Assembly (NCBI GenBank): GCA_040506275.1
Contig: JBEVXD010000010.1
Span: 1 to 64,000 of the forward strand
Direction: 5' to 3'
Source: Thiodiazotropha sp040506275
GTDB taxonomy: Bacteria; Pseudomonadota; Gammaproteobacteria; Chromatiales; Chromatiaceae
DNA: 64,000 bases
Shown here in pieces: positions 25,565-34,465 of this stretch. The number at the start of each line of letters is the position of its first letter. Within the stretch, counting starts at the first letter, position 1. The notes under the pieces are model-generated. The model ran no database searches. It had not been told where the DNA came from and saw only the letters and a program-made list of their open reading frames with translations. Made by a program: the position numbers and the translations under genes.

Positions 25565-27301
25565 GTGAAAATCCGACCACGTAGCAACCCCAATTTAATG
25601 CCGCAGTTTTCAGCGGAAGTTCATCCGGTGATGCAGCGGATATATGGTGCCAGGGGTATAACCCGGCAGGAAGAGCTTGAGCTGACACTGCCCCAGCTTC
25701 TGCCGGTGAGCCAGTTGAAGGGGGTGGATGCCGCCGCTGAGCTACTTTTTGAATCTATCAAATCTGGGCGGTCGATTGTGATCATCGGCGATTATGATGC
25801 GGATGGTGCGACCAGCACCGCTTTGTCGGTTCTCGCATTGAACGCCTTCGGGTGTAGTGACGTCTCTTACCTGGTGCCAAACAGGTTTGAATTCGGCTAT
25901 GGATTGACCCCTGAAATTGTTGATCTGGCGGCTCAAAGTTCGCCCAGCTTGATAGTGACTGTGGATAATGGCATCTCCAGTCACTCTGGTGTCGAGCGGG
26001 CAAGTACGCTGGGAATACCTGTGCTGATCACCGATCACCATCTTCCCGGACAGGATCTACCTGGCGCTGCAGTTATCGTCAATCCCAATCAGCCTGGTGA
26101 CTCCTTCCCAAGCGGGAATCTGGCAGGGGTCGGCGTGATCTTTTATGTCATGACGGCGCTCTTCAACCATCTCAAATCGATTAACTGGTTCCAACAGCGC
26201 AATTTACCTCTACCCCAACCAGCTGATTGGCTCGATCTGGTAGCCTTGGGCACAGTCAGCGATCTGGTTCCACTTGATCAAAACAATCGCATCCTGGTGT
26301 GGCAGGGTCTAAGGCGAATCCGGGCCGGCAGATGCAGACCAGGTATCCTGGCACTGCTGGCGATAGCTAAACGCTCATATCAGAATGTGGTGGCGTCAGA
26401 TATTGGCTTTGCCGTCGGTCCAAGGCTGAATGCCGCTGGTCGCCTGGATGATATGGGGTTGGGTATCGAATGCCTGTTGAGTATCTCCTATGATGCAGCC
26501 ATGCCTTTAGCTCGTGAGTTGGATCAGCTCAATCTGGCAAGGCGTGCTATTGAACATGAGATGAAACAGCAGGCTGACAAAATTCTCAGCAGCGAAGAGT
26601 CACCCTTGATCGATGGCATATTGCCGAATGGGCTCTGCCTCTACGATGAGGGTTGGCATCAAGGCGTTATCGGTATTCTCGCTTCACGAATCAAGGAGCA
26701 GTATCATCGTCCAGTCATTGCATTTGCTGATGGTGGTGAGGGGATGCTGAAGGGTTCAGGGCGTTCCATACCAGGGTTGCATATGCGAGATCTGCTTGAA
26801 CGCATCGACACGCGCAATCCCGGTATGATCAGGCGTTTTGGTGGGCATGCTATGGCAGCAGGGCTTAGCTTGGAGGGGAAACGATTTAATGCGTTTAAAC
26901 AGGCCTTCGAGGATACCCTCGCCGAACAGCTGGATCCTGATTTACTCGATGGGGTATTACTGACTGATGGTAAACTCAAACAACAGGAAATGAATCTGGG
27001 GCTGGCCGAGATTCTTAGAGAGGGTGGCCCATGGGGACAAGGATTCCCAGAACCGTTGTTTGAGGGGCAGTTTGCCTTAAAGCAGCAGAGAGTGGTTGGT
27101 GGATCCCACCTGAAAATGGTGCTGGGAGAAGGTTCAGATGAGTGGTTGATCGATGCGATTGCATTTAATCAACCTCCAATGCCGGCGGGAACCTCCCAGA
27201 TTTTTCTGGCGTATAAGTTGGATGTGAATGAATATCGCGGCCAAAGGACAGCACAACTGATTGTGGAGAAGATAGAATCAACACTCAAAACGACAACATA
27301 G
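25565..27301 (+). CDS. recJ: Single-stranded-DNA-specific exonuclease RecJ
   Basis: 578 residues (E. coli 577) from a GTG start. DHH-family nuclease: IIGDYDADGATST (motif I), VDNGISSH, ITDHHLPG (the DHH), LGTVSDLVPL, GPRLNAAGRLDD, then the DHHA1 domain with RFGGHAMAAGLSL. It degrades 5' ends of single-stranded DNA in recombination and mismatch repair. The stop overlaps the region that encodes the DarP N-terminus, so the two genes are probably co-transcribed. Confidence 0.93.
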   Translation: MKIRPRSNPNLMPQFSAEVHPVMQRIYGARGITRQEELELTLPQLLPVSQLKGVDAAAELLFESIKSGRSIVIIGDYDADGATSTALSVLALNAFGCSDVSYLVPNRFEFGYGLTPEIVDLAAQSSPSLIVTVDNGISSHSGVERASTLGIPVLITDHHLPGQDLPGAAVIVNPNQPGDSFPSGNLAGVGVIFYVMTALFNHLKSINWFQQRNLPLPQPADWLDLVALGTVSDLVPLDQNNRILVWQGLRRIRAGRCRPGILALLAIAKRSYQNVVASDIGFAVGPRLNAAGRLDDMGLGIECLLSISYDAAMPLARELDQLNLARRAIEHEMKQQADKILSSEESPLIDGILPNGLCLYDEGWHQGVIGILASRIKEQYHRPVIAFADGGEGMLKGSGRSIPGLHMRDLLERIDTRNPGMIRRFGGHAMAAGLSLEGKRFNAFKQAFEDTLAEQLDPDLLDGVLLTDGKLKQQEMNLGLAEILREGGPWGQGFPEPLFEGQFALKQQRVVGGSHLKMVLGEGSDEWLIDAIAFNQPPMPAGTSQIFLAYKLDVNEYRGQRTAQLIVEKIESTLKTTT

Positions 27302-27348
27302 AAGAGGAGTGGGATGAGGGCCCCAGCAAGAGCGAAATAAAACGGGAA

Positions 27349-27792
27349 ATGCTGGCCCTGCAGAAGTTGGGTGAGCGTCTGACCAGCCTCTCCCCTTCCT
27401 ATCTGGCAAGAATGACATTGAGTGAGGATATGCTGTCAGCTCTGGAAGAGGCGAAACGGATAAAATCTCACAATGCCTTACGTAGACACTACAGACGCCT
27501 GGGTAAGCTGCTACAGCATGAGGATCTGGAGTCAATTCAGCAGGTAATTGATGAACTGGATCAAAAGCACCACTCATCGGTTGCCCGGTTCCACAGCCTG
27601 GAACGTTGGCGTGATCGGTTAATTGAGGGCGATAGCGAGGTGTTTGGTGAATTTCTGGCAGAGTACCAGAATGCTGACCGACAGCATCTTCGTCATTTGA
27701 TCCATGCGGTAAAGCGTGAACAGGAGCGAGGTGGTCCCCCTCAAGCCTACAGGAAGCTGTTCAAGTATCTCAGGGAAGTGTCTGGGATTTGA
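27349..27792 (+). CDS. darP: DarP (YjgA, DUF615), 50S assembly factor; true start upstream
   Basis: 147 residues from the first ATG, but homology to DarP/YjgA begins earlier: the in-frame codons 27301–27348 read EEEWDEGPSKSEIKRE, matching WVSKSEIKRD in E. coli. The frame is open back to 27229 and contains no ATG, GTG or TTG upstream of 27349. The best candidate is ATC at 27277 with GGAGAAGA at 27265–27272, or ATA at 27298 overlapping the recJ stop. Further motifs are KRIKSHNALRRHYRRLGKLLQ, DELDQKHHSS, LERWRDRLI, NADRQHLRHLIHAVKRE and FKYLRE. It helps late 50S ribosome maturation. Either a rare start codon or a start lost by mutation applies. Confidence 0.85.
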   Translation: MLALQKLGERLTSLSPSYLARMTLSEDMLSALEEAKRIKSHNALRRHYRRLGKLLQHEDLESIQQVIDELDQKHHSSVARFHSLERWRDRLIEGDSEVFGEFLAEYQNADRQHLRHLIHAVKREQERGGPPQAYRKLFKYLREVSGI

Positions 27793-27809
27793 TCGCCTGA
27801 ACCTACCTA

Positions 27810-28718
27810 TTAAGGTGCCGGGTTAATGGCCACATAGTTTGCTTTTGCTGAAATGTTGTCGGAGCGCCAGGCATTAATTGACCAGTGCCAGAGTTCATCA
27901 AGTGATGTTGGCCGTTCCGGTGGGAGAGGCTGCCCGAGAAATTCGAGTGCCAGCAGAAGTGAGTCCATGGGATGCTTAGGATCCACAGGCGCATCTTTAT
28001 CCTGCTTGCTGAGTTTACGACCCGTATGATCGATTGCCAGGGGGAGATGCAGATAGTTTGGTTTGCTGAAGCCCAGCAACTGCTGTAGGTAACGCTGCCT
28101 AGGGGAAGAACTGAGCAGGTCTGCACCTCGCACCACATGTGTGATTTTTTGCATCGCGTCATCTATTACTACAGCGAGCTGATAGGCATGAAAACCGTCG
28201 CTCCGACGGATTACGAAATCCCCTATCTCCTGCGCAAGGTTCTGCGAATAAGATCCCTGCACCCTGTCCTGAATGGTTATCTCCATGTCTTGGGTCATCA
28301 CTCGGATGCTGTGTTGCATATCTCTGTCAATAGGCCCAGAACGGCATGTGCCGGGATAGATGGGACCTTCGTCGCCGAGTACCGCCTGTGCCTGAATTGT
28401 TTTTCGGGAACAGCTACAGGGATAAGCAAGTCCCAGCGACAATAACCTGTCGACGACCTCGGCGTAGAGGTCTGTACGATGACTTTGATAGGTAATCTCA
28501 CCATCCCAGTAGAAACCGAAATTCTCCAAGCTGTTCAGAATACTTGAAGCAGCACCGGCAACTTCCCGGGTACGGTCGAGATCCTCGATTCGTACCAGCC
28601 ACTCACCGCTATAGTGTCGTGCATCCAGAAAGCTGCCTACTGCGGCAACCAGAGAGCCAAAGTGGAGGCTTCCGGTGGGAGAAGGGGCAAATCGACCTCG
28701 ATAAGTGGGTGTGGTCAT
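27810..28718 (-). CDS. gluQ: Glutamyl-Q tRNA(Asp) synthetase GluQRS
   Basis: 302 residues, the catalytic half of glutamyl-tRNA synthetase without the anticodon-binding domain. Motifs are APSPTGSLHFGSL (HIGH-like), YPCSCSRK zinc region, FVIRRSDGFHAYQLAVVIDDA, VRGADLLSSSPRQ and KLSKQDK (KMSKS-like). It attaches glutamate to queuosine at position 34 of tRNA-Asp. It lies downstream of dksA on the same strand, as in many gammaproteobacteria, but a strong terminator separates the two here. Confidence 0.93.
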   Translation of the reverse strand: MTTPTYRGRFAPSPTGSLHFGSLVAAVGSFLDARHYSGEWLVRIEDLDRTREVAGAASSILNSLENFGFYWDGEITYQSHRTDLYAEVVDRLLSLGLAYPCSCSRKTIQAQAVLGDEGPIYPGTCRSGPIDRDMQHSIRVMTQDMEITIQDRVQGSYSQNLAQEIGDFVIRRSDGFHAYQLAVVIDDAMQKITHVVRGADLLSSSPRQRYLQQLLGFSKPNYLHLPLAIDHTGRKLSKQDKDAPVDPKHPMDSLLLALEFLGQPLPPERPTSLDELWHWSINAWRSDNISAKANYVAINPAP

Positions 28719-28788
28719 TCCTGTCTGCTCTGCAAAAAAGCGCTGTCCACAGTCATAATGCGATGATTATTGTGCTTTGTCAGAAAGC

Positions 28789-28815
28789 AAAAAACCGGCT
28801 TAAGCCGGTTTTTTT
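28789..28815 (-). terminator. Bidirectional Rho-independent terminator after dksA
   Basis: AAAAAA then CCGGCTT/AAGCCGG stem and a seven-T run, so it works on both strands. It lies between the dksA stop (28837) and the gluQ start (28718), which should limit read-through from dksA into gluQ. Confidence 0.88.
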
Positions 28816-28836
28816 GATCTGCGAAGCGCAACAGGA

Positions 28837-29277
28837 TCACCCCATCTGCTTTTCACGAATCTCGTCGAGTGTCTTACAGTCGATGCAGAGGGTAGCCGTT
28901 GGCCTCGCCTCTAGACGGCGTATACCAATCTCTATCCCGCAGGACTCGCAAAATCCATACTCTTTATTGTCGATCTGCTCGAGGGCTTCATCGATTTTCT
29001 TGATCAATTTCCGCTCACGGTCACGAGTACGCAGTTCAAGACTGAATTCAGACTCTTGAGTAGCACGGTCGTTGGGGTCAGGGAAATTGGCAGCCTCATC
29101 CTGCATATGGTGAACCGTTCGGTCGACCTCTTGCATTAGATTGGCTTTCCAAGCAGCGAGTATTGCGCGGAAATGATTTTCCTGATCCTCGCACATATAC
29201 TCCTCACCCTCAACGGATTCATAAGGCTCGATGCCGAAGGATCCAGCCCCTTTAGCTGTGGCTTTCTTCTGGGCCAT
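28837..29277 (-). CDS. dksA: RNA polymerase-binding transcription factor DksA
   Basis: 146 residues (E. coli 151). N-terminal YMCEDQENHFRAILAAWKANLMQEVD coiled-coil arm, DPNDRATQESEFSLELRTRDRERKLIKKIDEAL (coiled-coil tip with the Asp residues), and a C4 zinc finger CESC…CIDC. It binds the RNA polymerase secondary channel and, with ppGpp, represses rRNA and activates amino-acid promoters. It is the first gene on this strand, with about 570 bp of non-coding DNA upstream. Confidence 0.95.
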   Translation of the reverse strand: MAQKKATAKGAGSFGIEPYESVEGEEYMCEDQENHFRAILAAWKANLMQEVDRTVHHMQDEAANFPDPNDRATQESEFSLELRTRDRERKLIKKIDEALEQIDNKEYGFCESCGIEIGIRRLEARPTATLCIDCKTLDEIREKQMG

Positions 29278-29847
29278 TCATGGTACCTCTTATGTGAAGG
29301 CGCATATCTATACCAGAAAGGAAAGAACGAAACAACATTAGCTTAATCCGGATGGTTCATCTGGTTATAGGTATAAACGCCAACGCAACATGTAATTGGA
29401 AGCTCTGTGATGCAGTGATTTAAAGTTCACCCCTACCTCATAAGGTTGGCTAAAATTTTGAAAAAATAAAGGTTGCTTAGGGAATAACATTCCCTGGAGC
29501 TCGTTTAAATGCCTTTCAGCCGGTTTTTTCCGACGACACTCGTCAACCTCGTCATAGATTCTCTACCCTTCAGCGAGTTTGGATGGGGCTAGCCGCGAGG
29601 CATACCTTACAGAGAATGGCTCAGGACTTTGCAAGCGGCATCACGTTATAATCGCGCATTAGTATGAAGCACTACACTATTAACCCGGCGACTAAGTATG
29701 TCGTCTTCAGGCTTGAAGCCCCTAACAATATGATTTTTAAAAGAGAGGCCGAAGTGTGCCTTGCCGCAGGCAGGCATACTTCGGCTGAAGGCAACATACT
29801 TAGTCGCCGGGTTAATAGGCCCATTTGAATTTGCAGTAGGTTTGATA
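29278..29847. other. Intergenic region between dksA and the HAD gene
   Basis: About 570 bp. It should hold the dksA promoter near 29290–29400. Its right third is the MITE-like element at 29677–29818. No gene or RNA signature was recognised in the remaining ~350 bp. Confidence 0.5.
29677..29818. mobile_element. MITE-like element, copy B (142 bp)
   Basis: Same terminal inverted repeats as 5305–5425. Here the outer 25 bp (CTATTAACCCGGCGACTAAG…) are perfectly inverted at the two ends, and the next ten bases match with only a few changes. An internal copy of GCCGAAGTGTGCCT and its near-inverse lies in the right half. No coding capacity. It ends 29 bp before the start of the HAD gene, so it probably supplies or displaces that gene's promoter region. 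Confidence 0.88.
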
Positions 29848-30621
29848 ATGTCGAAATTAGAGGCACTGATATTTGATGTGGACGGAACTCTTGCTGATAC
29901 GGAGAGGGATGGACACAGAGTCGCGTTCAATCAGGCATTCAAGGATGCCGGACTGGATTGGGTATGGTCAGTAGCGTTATATGGCGCTCTACTTGCCGTA
30001 ACCGGGGGTAAAGAGCGGATCCGGCACTATTTGCAGCACTACAATACTGAATTTAAAGCACCCGCAGATCTCGACGGATTTATAGCTGGCCTGCACGCTT
30101 CCAAAACTGAGCATTACACCAGGATGCTCTCTGAGGGACTGATTCCCATGCGCCAGGGGGTGAAACGGTTGCTGGCTGAAGCGAGAGAGCAGAGATTACG
30201 TCTGGCTATTGCCACTACAACCACCCCGGCCAACGTCAATGCACTCCTTCAGCACAGTCTCGATGCAGATGCAGAGTCATGGTTTGAAGTGATTGCAGCC
30301 GGGGATATTGTACCAGCGAAGAAACCAGCTCCAGATATCTATACCTGGGCGATGCAGCAGATGAATCTGGCACCTGAATCCTGTCTTGCTCTGGAAGATT
30401 CGCATAATGGGGTCCAGTCAGCCACCCGCGCTTCTATCCCGGCTGTTCTGGTGACAACCAATGGTTATACGGTAGAAGATGATTTTGAGGGTGCCACTCT
30501 GGTCATTGATCAATTAGGCGAGCCAGATCAACCATTCAAGAGGCTTGGTGGGACTCCATTGGATTATCAATATACCGATGTCGCGATGCTGAAAGCACTC
30601 CACCTCAGTTCATTGAAATGA
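29848..30621 (+). CDS. HAD-superfamily hydrolase, CbbY-like
   Basis: 257 residues from ATG 29848; the frame is open upstream, but the family start is MSKLEALIFDVDGTLADTE. HAD motif I is DVDGT, motif II LAIATTTT, motif III KK with KPAPDIY, and motif IV ALEDSHNG. It has a class I helical cap. It matches CbbY, the xylulose-1,5-bisphosphate phosphatase that protects Rubisco, and related phosphoglycolate-type phosphatases; no cbb genes are in the window, so the substrate is unproved. The stop overlaps the next gene's start (ATGA). Confidence 0.85.
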   Translation: MSKLEALIFDVDGTLADTERDGHRVAFNQAFKDAGLDWVWSVALYGALLAVTGGKERIRHYLQHYNTEFKAPADLDGFIAGLHASKTEHYTRMLSEGLIPMRQGVKRLLAEAREQRLRLAIATTTTPANVNALLQHSLDADAESWFEVIAAGDIVPAKKPAPDIYTWAMQQMNLAPESCLALEDSHNGVQSATRASIPAVLVTTNGYTVEDDFEGATLVIDQLGEPDQPFKRLGGTPLDYQYTDVAMLKALHLSSLK

Positions 30622-31775
30622 CTGAAATTGCAACACGCATGGCGCAGATTGCGCCATTTTATGTGATGGATCTGTTGGCCAGGGCACGTCAGATGGAGGC
30701 CCAGGGTCGCTCAATCATACACATGGAGATCGGAGAGCCCGACTACAATACACCTGAGCCGGTCTCGGCGGCAGGGCAGGCGGCGCTGGTGGAGGGGAAA
30801 ATCCACTATACACCAGCAACGGGCCTGCCAGAGTTGCGTCAGGAGATTGCCCTTTTCTATCAGCAACACTACCAGGTCGATGTGGATCCTGATCGGGTGA
30901 TCGTGACACCCGGATCATCCGGGGCTCTGCAGCTATTGATGAGTGTACTGATCAACCCCGGCGATTCTGTCCTTATGGCTGACCCCGGCTATCCTTGTAA
31001 CCGCCATTTTGTGACGATGGTGGATGGGCTTCCGATTGGGGTGCCGGTAGGTGCTGAGACTGAATATCAGCTCACTGCAGACCTGGTTGAACAGGCTTGG
31101 CGAGAAGATACCAAGGCGGTTTTGATCGCGTCTCCGTCAAATCCCACTGGTACCCTCTTGTCAGATTCGGAGATGCAACGTCTGCATGACAAAGTAAACG
31201 AACTGGGTGGCATACTCCTGGTTGATGAGATCTATCTGGGCCTGACTTACGGCTCTGCTGCCGGTACAGCTCTGCGCTTTGGCGATGACCTCTGTGTAGT
31301 CAGCAGCTTTTCGAAGTACTTCTGTATGACAGGTTGGCGTTTGGGTTGGTTAATTGCGCCCGAGTCTTTGGTCGACCCTCTGGATCGCCTGGCACAAAAT
31401 ATGTTCCTCTCTGCTCCGACACTTTCTCAAATAGCAGCCTTGAGTGCCTTTACGCCCCAGGTTATGGATATCCTTGAGCAGCGTCGTCAGGCGTTTCAGG
31501 CACGCCGGGATTTCCTACTGCCTGCCTTGTGTGATCTTGGGTTTACTCTGCCTGTGACACCTCAGGGAGCCTTCTATCTCTATGCCGGATGCAAAGATAT
31601 CACCAACGACAGCCAGGCATTTGCCCTGCAGCTATTGGATGAGGCTGGTGTGGCGGTTACGCCGGGACTAGATTTCGGTTTCAACCAACCGGAAACCCAC
31701 CTGCGCTTCGCCTACACCACCGGTATGGATCAATTGCAGGAAGGCGTGGAGCGCATTCGTCAATTTCTGGCCTAA
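30618..31775 (+). CDS. PLP-dependent class I/II aminotransferase
   Basis: 385 residues, fold type I. Motifs are HMEIGEPDYNTPEPV, YTPATGLPELRQEIA, VTPGSSGALQLLM, ADPGYPCNRHF, SPSNPTGTL, LVDEIYLGLTY, SFSKYFCMTGWRLGW (Lys forms the internal aldimine) and LRFAYTTG with the substrate Arg. Similar to aspartate/alanine/aromatic aminotransferases (AspB/AlaA-like). Translationally coupled to the HAD gene. The exact amino acid is unknown. Confidence 0.87.
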   Translation: MTEIATRMAQIAPFYVMDLLARARQMEAQGRSIIHMEIGEPDYNTPEPVSAAGQAALVEGKIHYTPATGLPELRQEIALFYQQHYQVDVDPDRVIVTPGSSGALQLLMSVLINPGDSVLMADPGYPCNRHFVTMVDGLPIGVPVGAETEYQLTADLVEQAWREDTKAVLIASPSNPTGTLLSDSEMQRLHDKVNELGGILLVDEIYLGLTYGSAAGTALRFGDDLCVVSSFSKYFCMTGWRLGWLIAPESLVDPLDRLAQNMFLSAPTLSQIAALSAFTPQVMDILEQRRQAFQARRDFLLPALCDLGFTLPVTPQGAFYLYAGCKDITNDSQAFALQLLDEAGVAVTPGLDFGFNQPETHLRFAYTTGMDQLQEGVERIRQFLA

Positions 31776-31838
31776 AGGCAGCCGGCACTCACCAAAAATT
31801 GTGATGTGAGGCTGATTTCTTCAGTTTTAGACAATTTG

Positions 31839-31868
31839 TCGGTGGTTTTGCTTGAAAAATACCACCGA
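31839..31868. terminator. Hairpin between aminotransferase and cysZ
   Basis: TCGGTGGT (31839–31846) pairs with ACCACCGA (31861–31868), loop 14 bases. Placed between convergent genes. No T-run follows on either strand, so it is a weak terminator candidate. Confidence 0.35.
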
Positions 31869-31891
31869 TCTGTTTGAAGTCTTGAAATCGA

Positions 31892-32632
31892 TCAATCTGA
31901 TATCTGCTGCAGTTGTTCTCGCCAGAATAGCGTGGCGCCAGCCACGGCAGCAGGCATGGCAACAAAATTGAGCAATGGAACCATCATCATTGCTGTTAGA
32001 CCGCCGCCAAATGCAAGAGAGGTCATACGCGCTTTTTTTAAACGCTGATGCTGCTGCTTGAATGTGAGATTATGATTGGCCATCGGGTAGTCCCCATACT
32101 CAAGCGCAAGAAACCAGGCGCTGAAGAGTAACCAGAGAAATGGTGCCGCTACATTGACCACTGGGATAATAAATAGAATCAATAGTGGTATGGCGCGTAG
32201 TAAAAAGTAAAAAAGCTTTCGCAATTCAGACAGAAGGGAAGGCAAAACATCTTTCATTAACTGTTTTGCACCACTGGTCTGGGTGGGTAGCTCTCCACCC
32301 AAGTAGAGTTCGACTTTCTCCGCCAGCAGGCCGTTGAATGGCGCAGCAATCAGATTGGCGATAACGGTAAAGGTGTAAAAAACCATAAGTATGATAGCAA
32401 TGGCAAATAGTGGCCAAAGCAACCAGCGAAGCCAGGCCAGCCAACTCTCATCATCAGGGAGAAAACGATTCATCAATTGATCGAATTGATCGATACCAAG
32501 CCAGATCAGCAGACTAAACACCAACACGTTTATCAACAGCGGGATCATTACAAAGGGCCTGATGCCCGGTTTAGACAAAAGGCCAACGCCTCTCAACAGG
32601 TAACTGGCACCAGAGACTGGATTGTTAGACAT
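31892..32632 (-). CDS. cysZ: Sulfate transporter CysZ
   Basis: 246 residues from ATG 32632 with GGAA eight bases upstream (a TTG directly before it is unlikely). CysZ family: GASYLLRGVGLLSKPGIRPFVMIPLLINVLVF, then further membrane segments at LLWPLFAIAIILMVFYTFTVIANLIAAPFNGLLAEKVE, IPLLILFIIPVVNVAAPFLWLLFSAWFLALEY and GGLTAMMMVPLLNFVAMPAAVAGA. A high-affinity sulfate:proton uptake channel for cysteine synthesis. No other cys gene is adjacent. Confidence 0.92.
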   Translation of the reverse strand: MSNNPVSGASYLLRGVGLLSKPGIRPFVMIPLLINVLVFSLLIWLGIDQFDQLMNRFLPDDESWLAWLRWLLWPLFAIAIILMVFYTFTVIANLIAAPFNGLLAEKVELYLGGELPTQTSGAKQLMKDVLPSLLSELRKLFYFLLRAIPLLILFIIPVVNVAAPFLWLLFSAWFLALEYGDYPMANHNLTFKQQHQRLKKARMTSLAFGGGLTAMMMVPLLNFVAMPAAVAGATLFWREQLQQISD

Positions 32633-33191
32633 CAATGATTTCCTTGGTTTGTTTCATATTGCTGATTGGGGTAAAACTTTGGGATTGTCTTGATATTGGC
32701 TACAAACTACACTGAATTTTTTAAATAGATAGAAACTGTGAAGTGTGTACACATTACCGACACAGTTTTTTACGATTCTGATTCCATTTTCAGCTTTTGT
32801 TGCCGACACAATTTGTGAGTAACAGTGTAGTTTCTTTAACTTAATGCGATCAGGCAGCTGTTTTCTTACCTGTGTGGTTATTGATTTAGTCGATTGTTAG
32901 CAACTGATGTAGGGTTGGAATGACAGGGAAACGTCAATTGAGTCACAGTCTGGGATTGTAGTTCACCTGCTCGCGAAACATTTTACCATGATCAATTTGT
33001 ATTTAGATATCTATCTCACTGAATTGGAAGCAATAGTGGTTTGGCGTCCTTACACGATTCCATCTATAATTGGATTCAGTTCACAGTTCTCATAGACTGA
33101 ATTGTAACTTGTGAGTATGTTCAAGAAATTTTTCATGGCGGGAATTTAAACTTCCTTACGAATTGGATTTGTATCTTGCCTGAGGCTGAAA
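32633..33191. other. AT-rich intergenic region, no gene seen
   Basis: 559 bp between divergent cysZ and an exported protein gene. It contains several TTGACA-like and TATAAT-like stretches, as expected of AT-rich DNA, but no convincing promoter pair. No tRNA or repeat was recognised. GAGG at 33182–33185 is the ribosome site for the gene at 33192. Confidence 0.45.
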
Positions 33192-34043
33192 ATGTCAAAT
33201 AACACCAGTAAACGTTTACCAACTCTGCATACACGCTATGCAGTCATCGCCTTGCTCGCCCTATTTTTTATTCTGCTACCCCTAAGCAGTTCTGCTGAGC
33301 GTAGAATCTCCTCGTTTCCATTCAGCGAAGATTTTGAGGCCAACGATTATCAGGATCTCGTTTGGGTGACCAATGGTGCCCGGCATGAGTGGATGTCTAG
33401 CGGTGGATGGGATGGTGGCGGTGCTGCAAAGTTCTATCCCATAACCGTCGACCAGGGCTATAACGGCCTGGGACAGTTCCAGGGCATGGATACTGAGCAG
33501 CTCAATGTAAGGTTTCTGATTCGTCATGGAAGCAGATTCAACTCGAATGGGCTGACTCATACCAAGGTCATCATTTTTAACCGAAATGACTATCGCGAAA
33601 GACCTATGATCGGTGGCAGGGTCTATGATGATGGTACATATCGAACCTGGGGCGCCTGTGACAACACAGTTTGTCAATATGAAGGTGGCGACTTCTGGCC
33701 TGATGGTACAGATTCGTTCAAGATTGGCGCAGCACCCTATGCCCGGTCAGAAGAGTGGATCAGTGTTGAGTTTTCAGCTAATTCCCGTACTGGTGTGATC
33801 AGACTCTACATAACCAGCCAGGATGGTGCACTGAATGGCTTGTATGTGCAGCAGCAGATGGCAGGCCCTGGTGGAACATTCAACTATATCGATGTCCTGG
33901 GCGGTTACTTCAACACCGCATCTGCAGCGCATCCTGATAACTACTTTATAATTGATAAACTGGTTATTGACGACAACTACATCGGACCACCTGAAGGCTT
34001 CATCGCGGGAAACCCACCAAGCCCTCCGACGATCCTTGAGTAA
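33192..34043 (+). CDS. Exported protein of unknown function
   Basis: 283 residues. A Sec signal peptide (TRYAVIALLALFFILLPLSSSA, cut before ERR near residue 35) precedes a Gly/Asp/Tyr/Trp-rich region starting FPFSEDFEANDYQDLVWVTNGA. Features such as LNVRFLIRHGSRF, VIIFNRNDYRERPMIGGRVYD, GVIRLYITSQDGALNGLYV and YFIIDKLVIDDNYIGPP suggest a concanavalin-like beta-sandwich, as in polysaccharide-binding or -lyase proteins, but that is a fold guess without a motif. The C-terminus is Pro-rich. No TM helix besides the signal. Confidence 0.68.
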   Translation: MSNNTSKRLPTLHTRYAVIALLALFFILLPLSSSAERRISSFPFSEDFEANDYQDLVWVTNGARHEWMSSGGWDGGGAAKFYPITVDQGYNGLGQFQGMDTEQLNVRFLIRHGSRFNSNGLTHTKVIIFNRNDYRERPMIGGRVYDDGTYRTWGACDNTVCQYEGGDFWPDGTDSFKIGAAPYARSEEWISVEFSANSRTGVIRLYITSQDGALNGLYVQQQMAGPGGTFNYIDVLGGYFNTASAAHPDNYFIIDKLVIDDNYIGPPEGFIAGNPPSPPTILE

Positions 34044-34046
34044 TAT

Positions 34047-34080
34047 AAAAAAACCCTGATCGAGAGATCAGGGTTTTTTT
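34047..34080. terminator. Strong bidirectional terminator
   Basis: Eight-bp perfect stem CCCTGATC (34054–34061) / GATCAGGG (34066–34073), loop GAGA, flanked by seven A (34047–34053) and seven T (34074–34080). It ends both the exported protein gene (+) and the lipoprotein gene (-), whose stop codon is at 34079–34081. Confidence 0.92.
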
Positions 34081-34465
34081 ATTCTGTTATGGTTTTTACT
34101 ATCCGATCAGATACCTGGCTCTGCAATCCATCAGAATCGTAAGCTACGATACCGAAATAGTAATCACCAGGTTCAAAACTTGACAGATCGTAACTGGTCG
34201 CCTGGCCATCCTGAATGTCAACAATCAGTTCCAGTATGTTCTCTTGTGTACCAGCATAGAGCTTGTATCCCCCCAATTCACTGAGGTCGAGAAAACTGTC
34301 ATCTGTACGGGTGGAAGGTGCAACCCAGTTCAGTTGCTGCACTGTGGGTTCATTCTGGGGTGGATCGTTATCAGTCGTTGTGTTGTCACCACCACCACCT
34401 CCGCCGCCACAAGAGGCCAGCGCATAAGTGAGTGATATGAATGTAAATAGTGCTGGTTTTTTCAT
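34079..34465 (-). CDS. Poly-Gly lipoprotein with a fibronectin type III-like domain
   Basis: 128 residues. Lipobox LASC (Cys19), followed directly by seven glycines and an acidic Thr/Asp/Asn linker, then one FN3-like domain: QLNWVAPSTRTDD…DLSELGGYKLYAG, ELIVDIQDGQATSYDLSSFEPGDYYFGIVAYDSDGLQS. Probably an outer-membrane or periplasmic anchored accessory protein. It shares a terminator with the convergent exported protein gene. The partner is unknown. Confidence 0.82.
   Translation of the reverse strand: MKKPALFTFISLTYALASCGGGGGGGDNTTTDNDPPQNEPTVQQLNWVAPSTRTDDSFLDLSELGGYKLYAGTQENILELIVDIQDGQATSYDLSSFEPGDYYFGIVAYDSDGLQSQVSDRIVKTITE

Noticed and set aside
27800..27828. GCCGGGTTAAT near the gluQ stop resembling the MITE-like terminus
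   Set aside because: Only part of the terminus matches and it overlaps the coding end of gluQ; taken as chance similarity.
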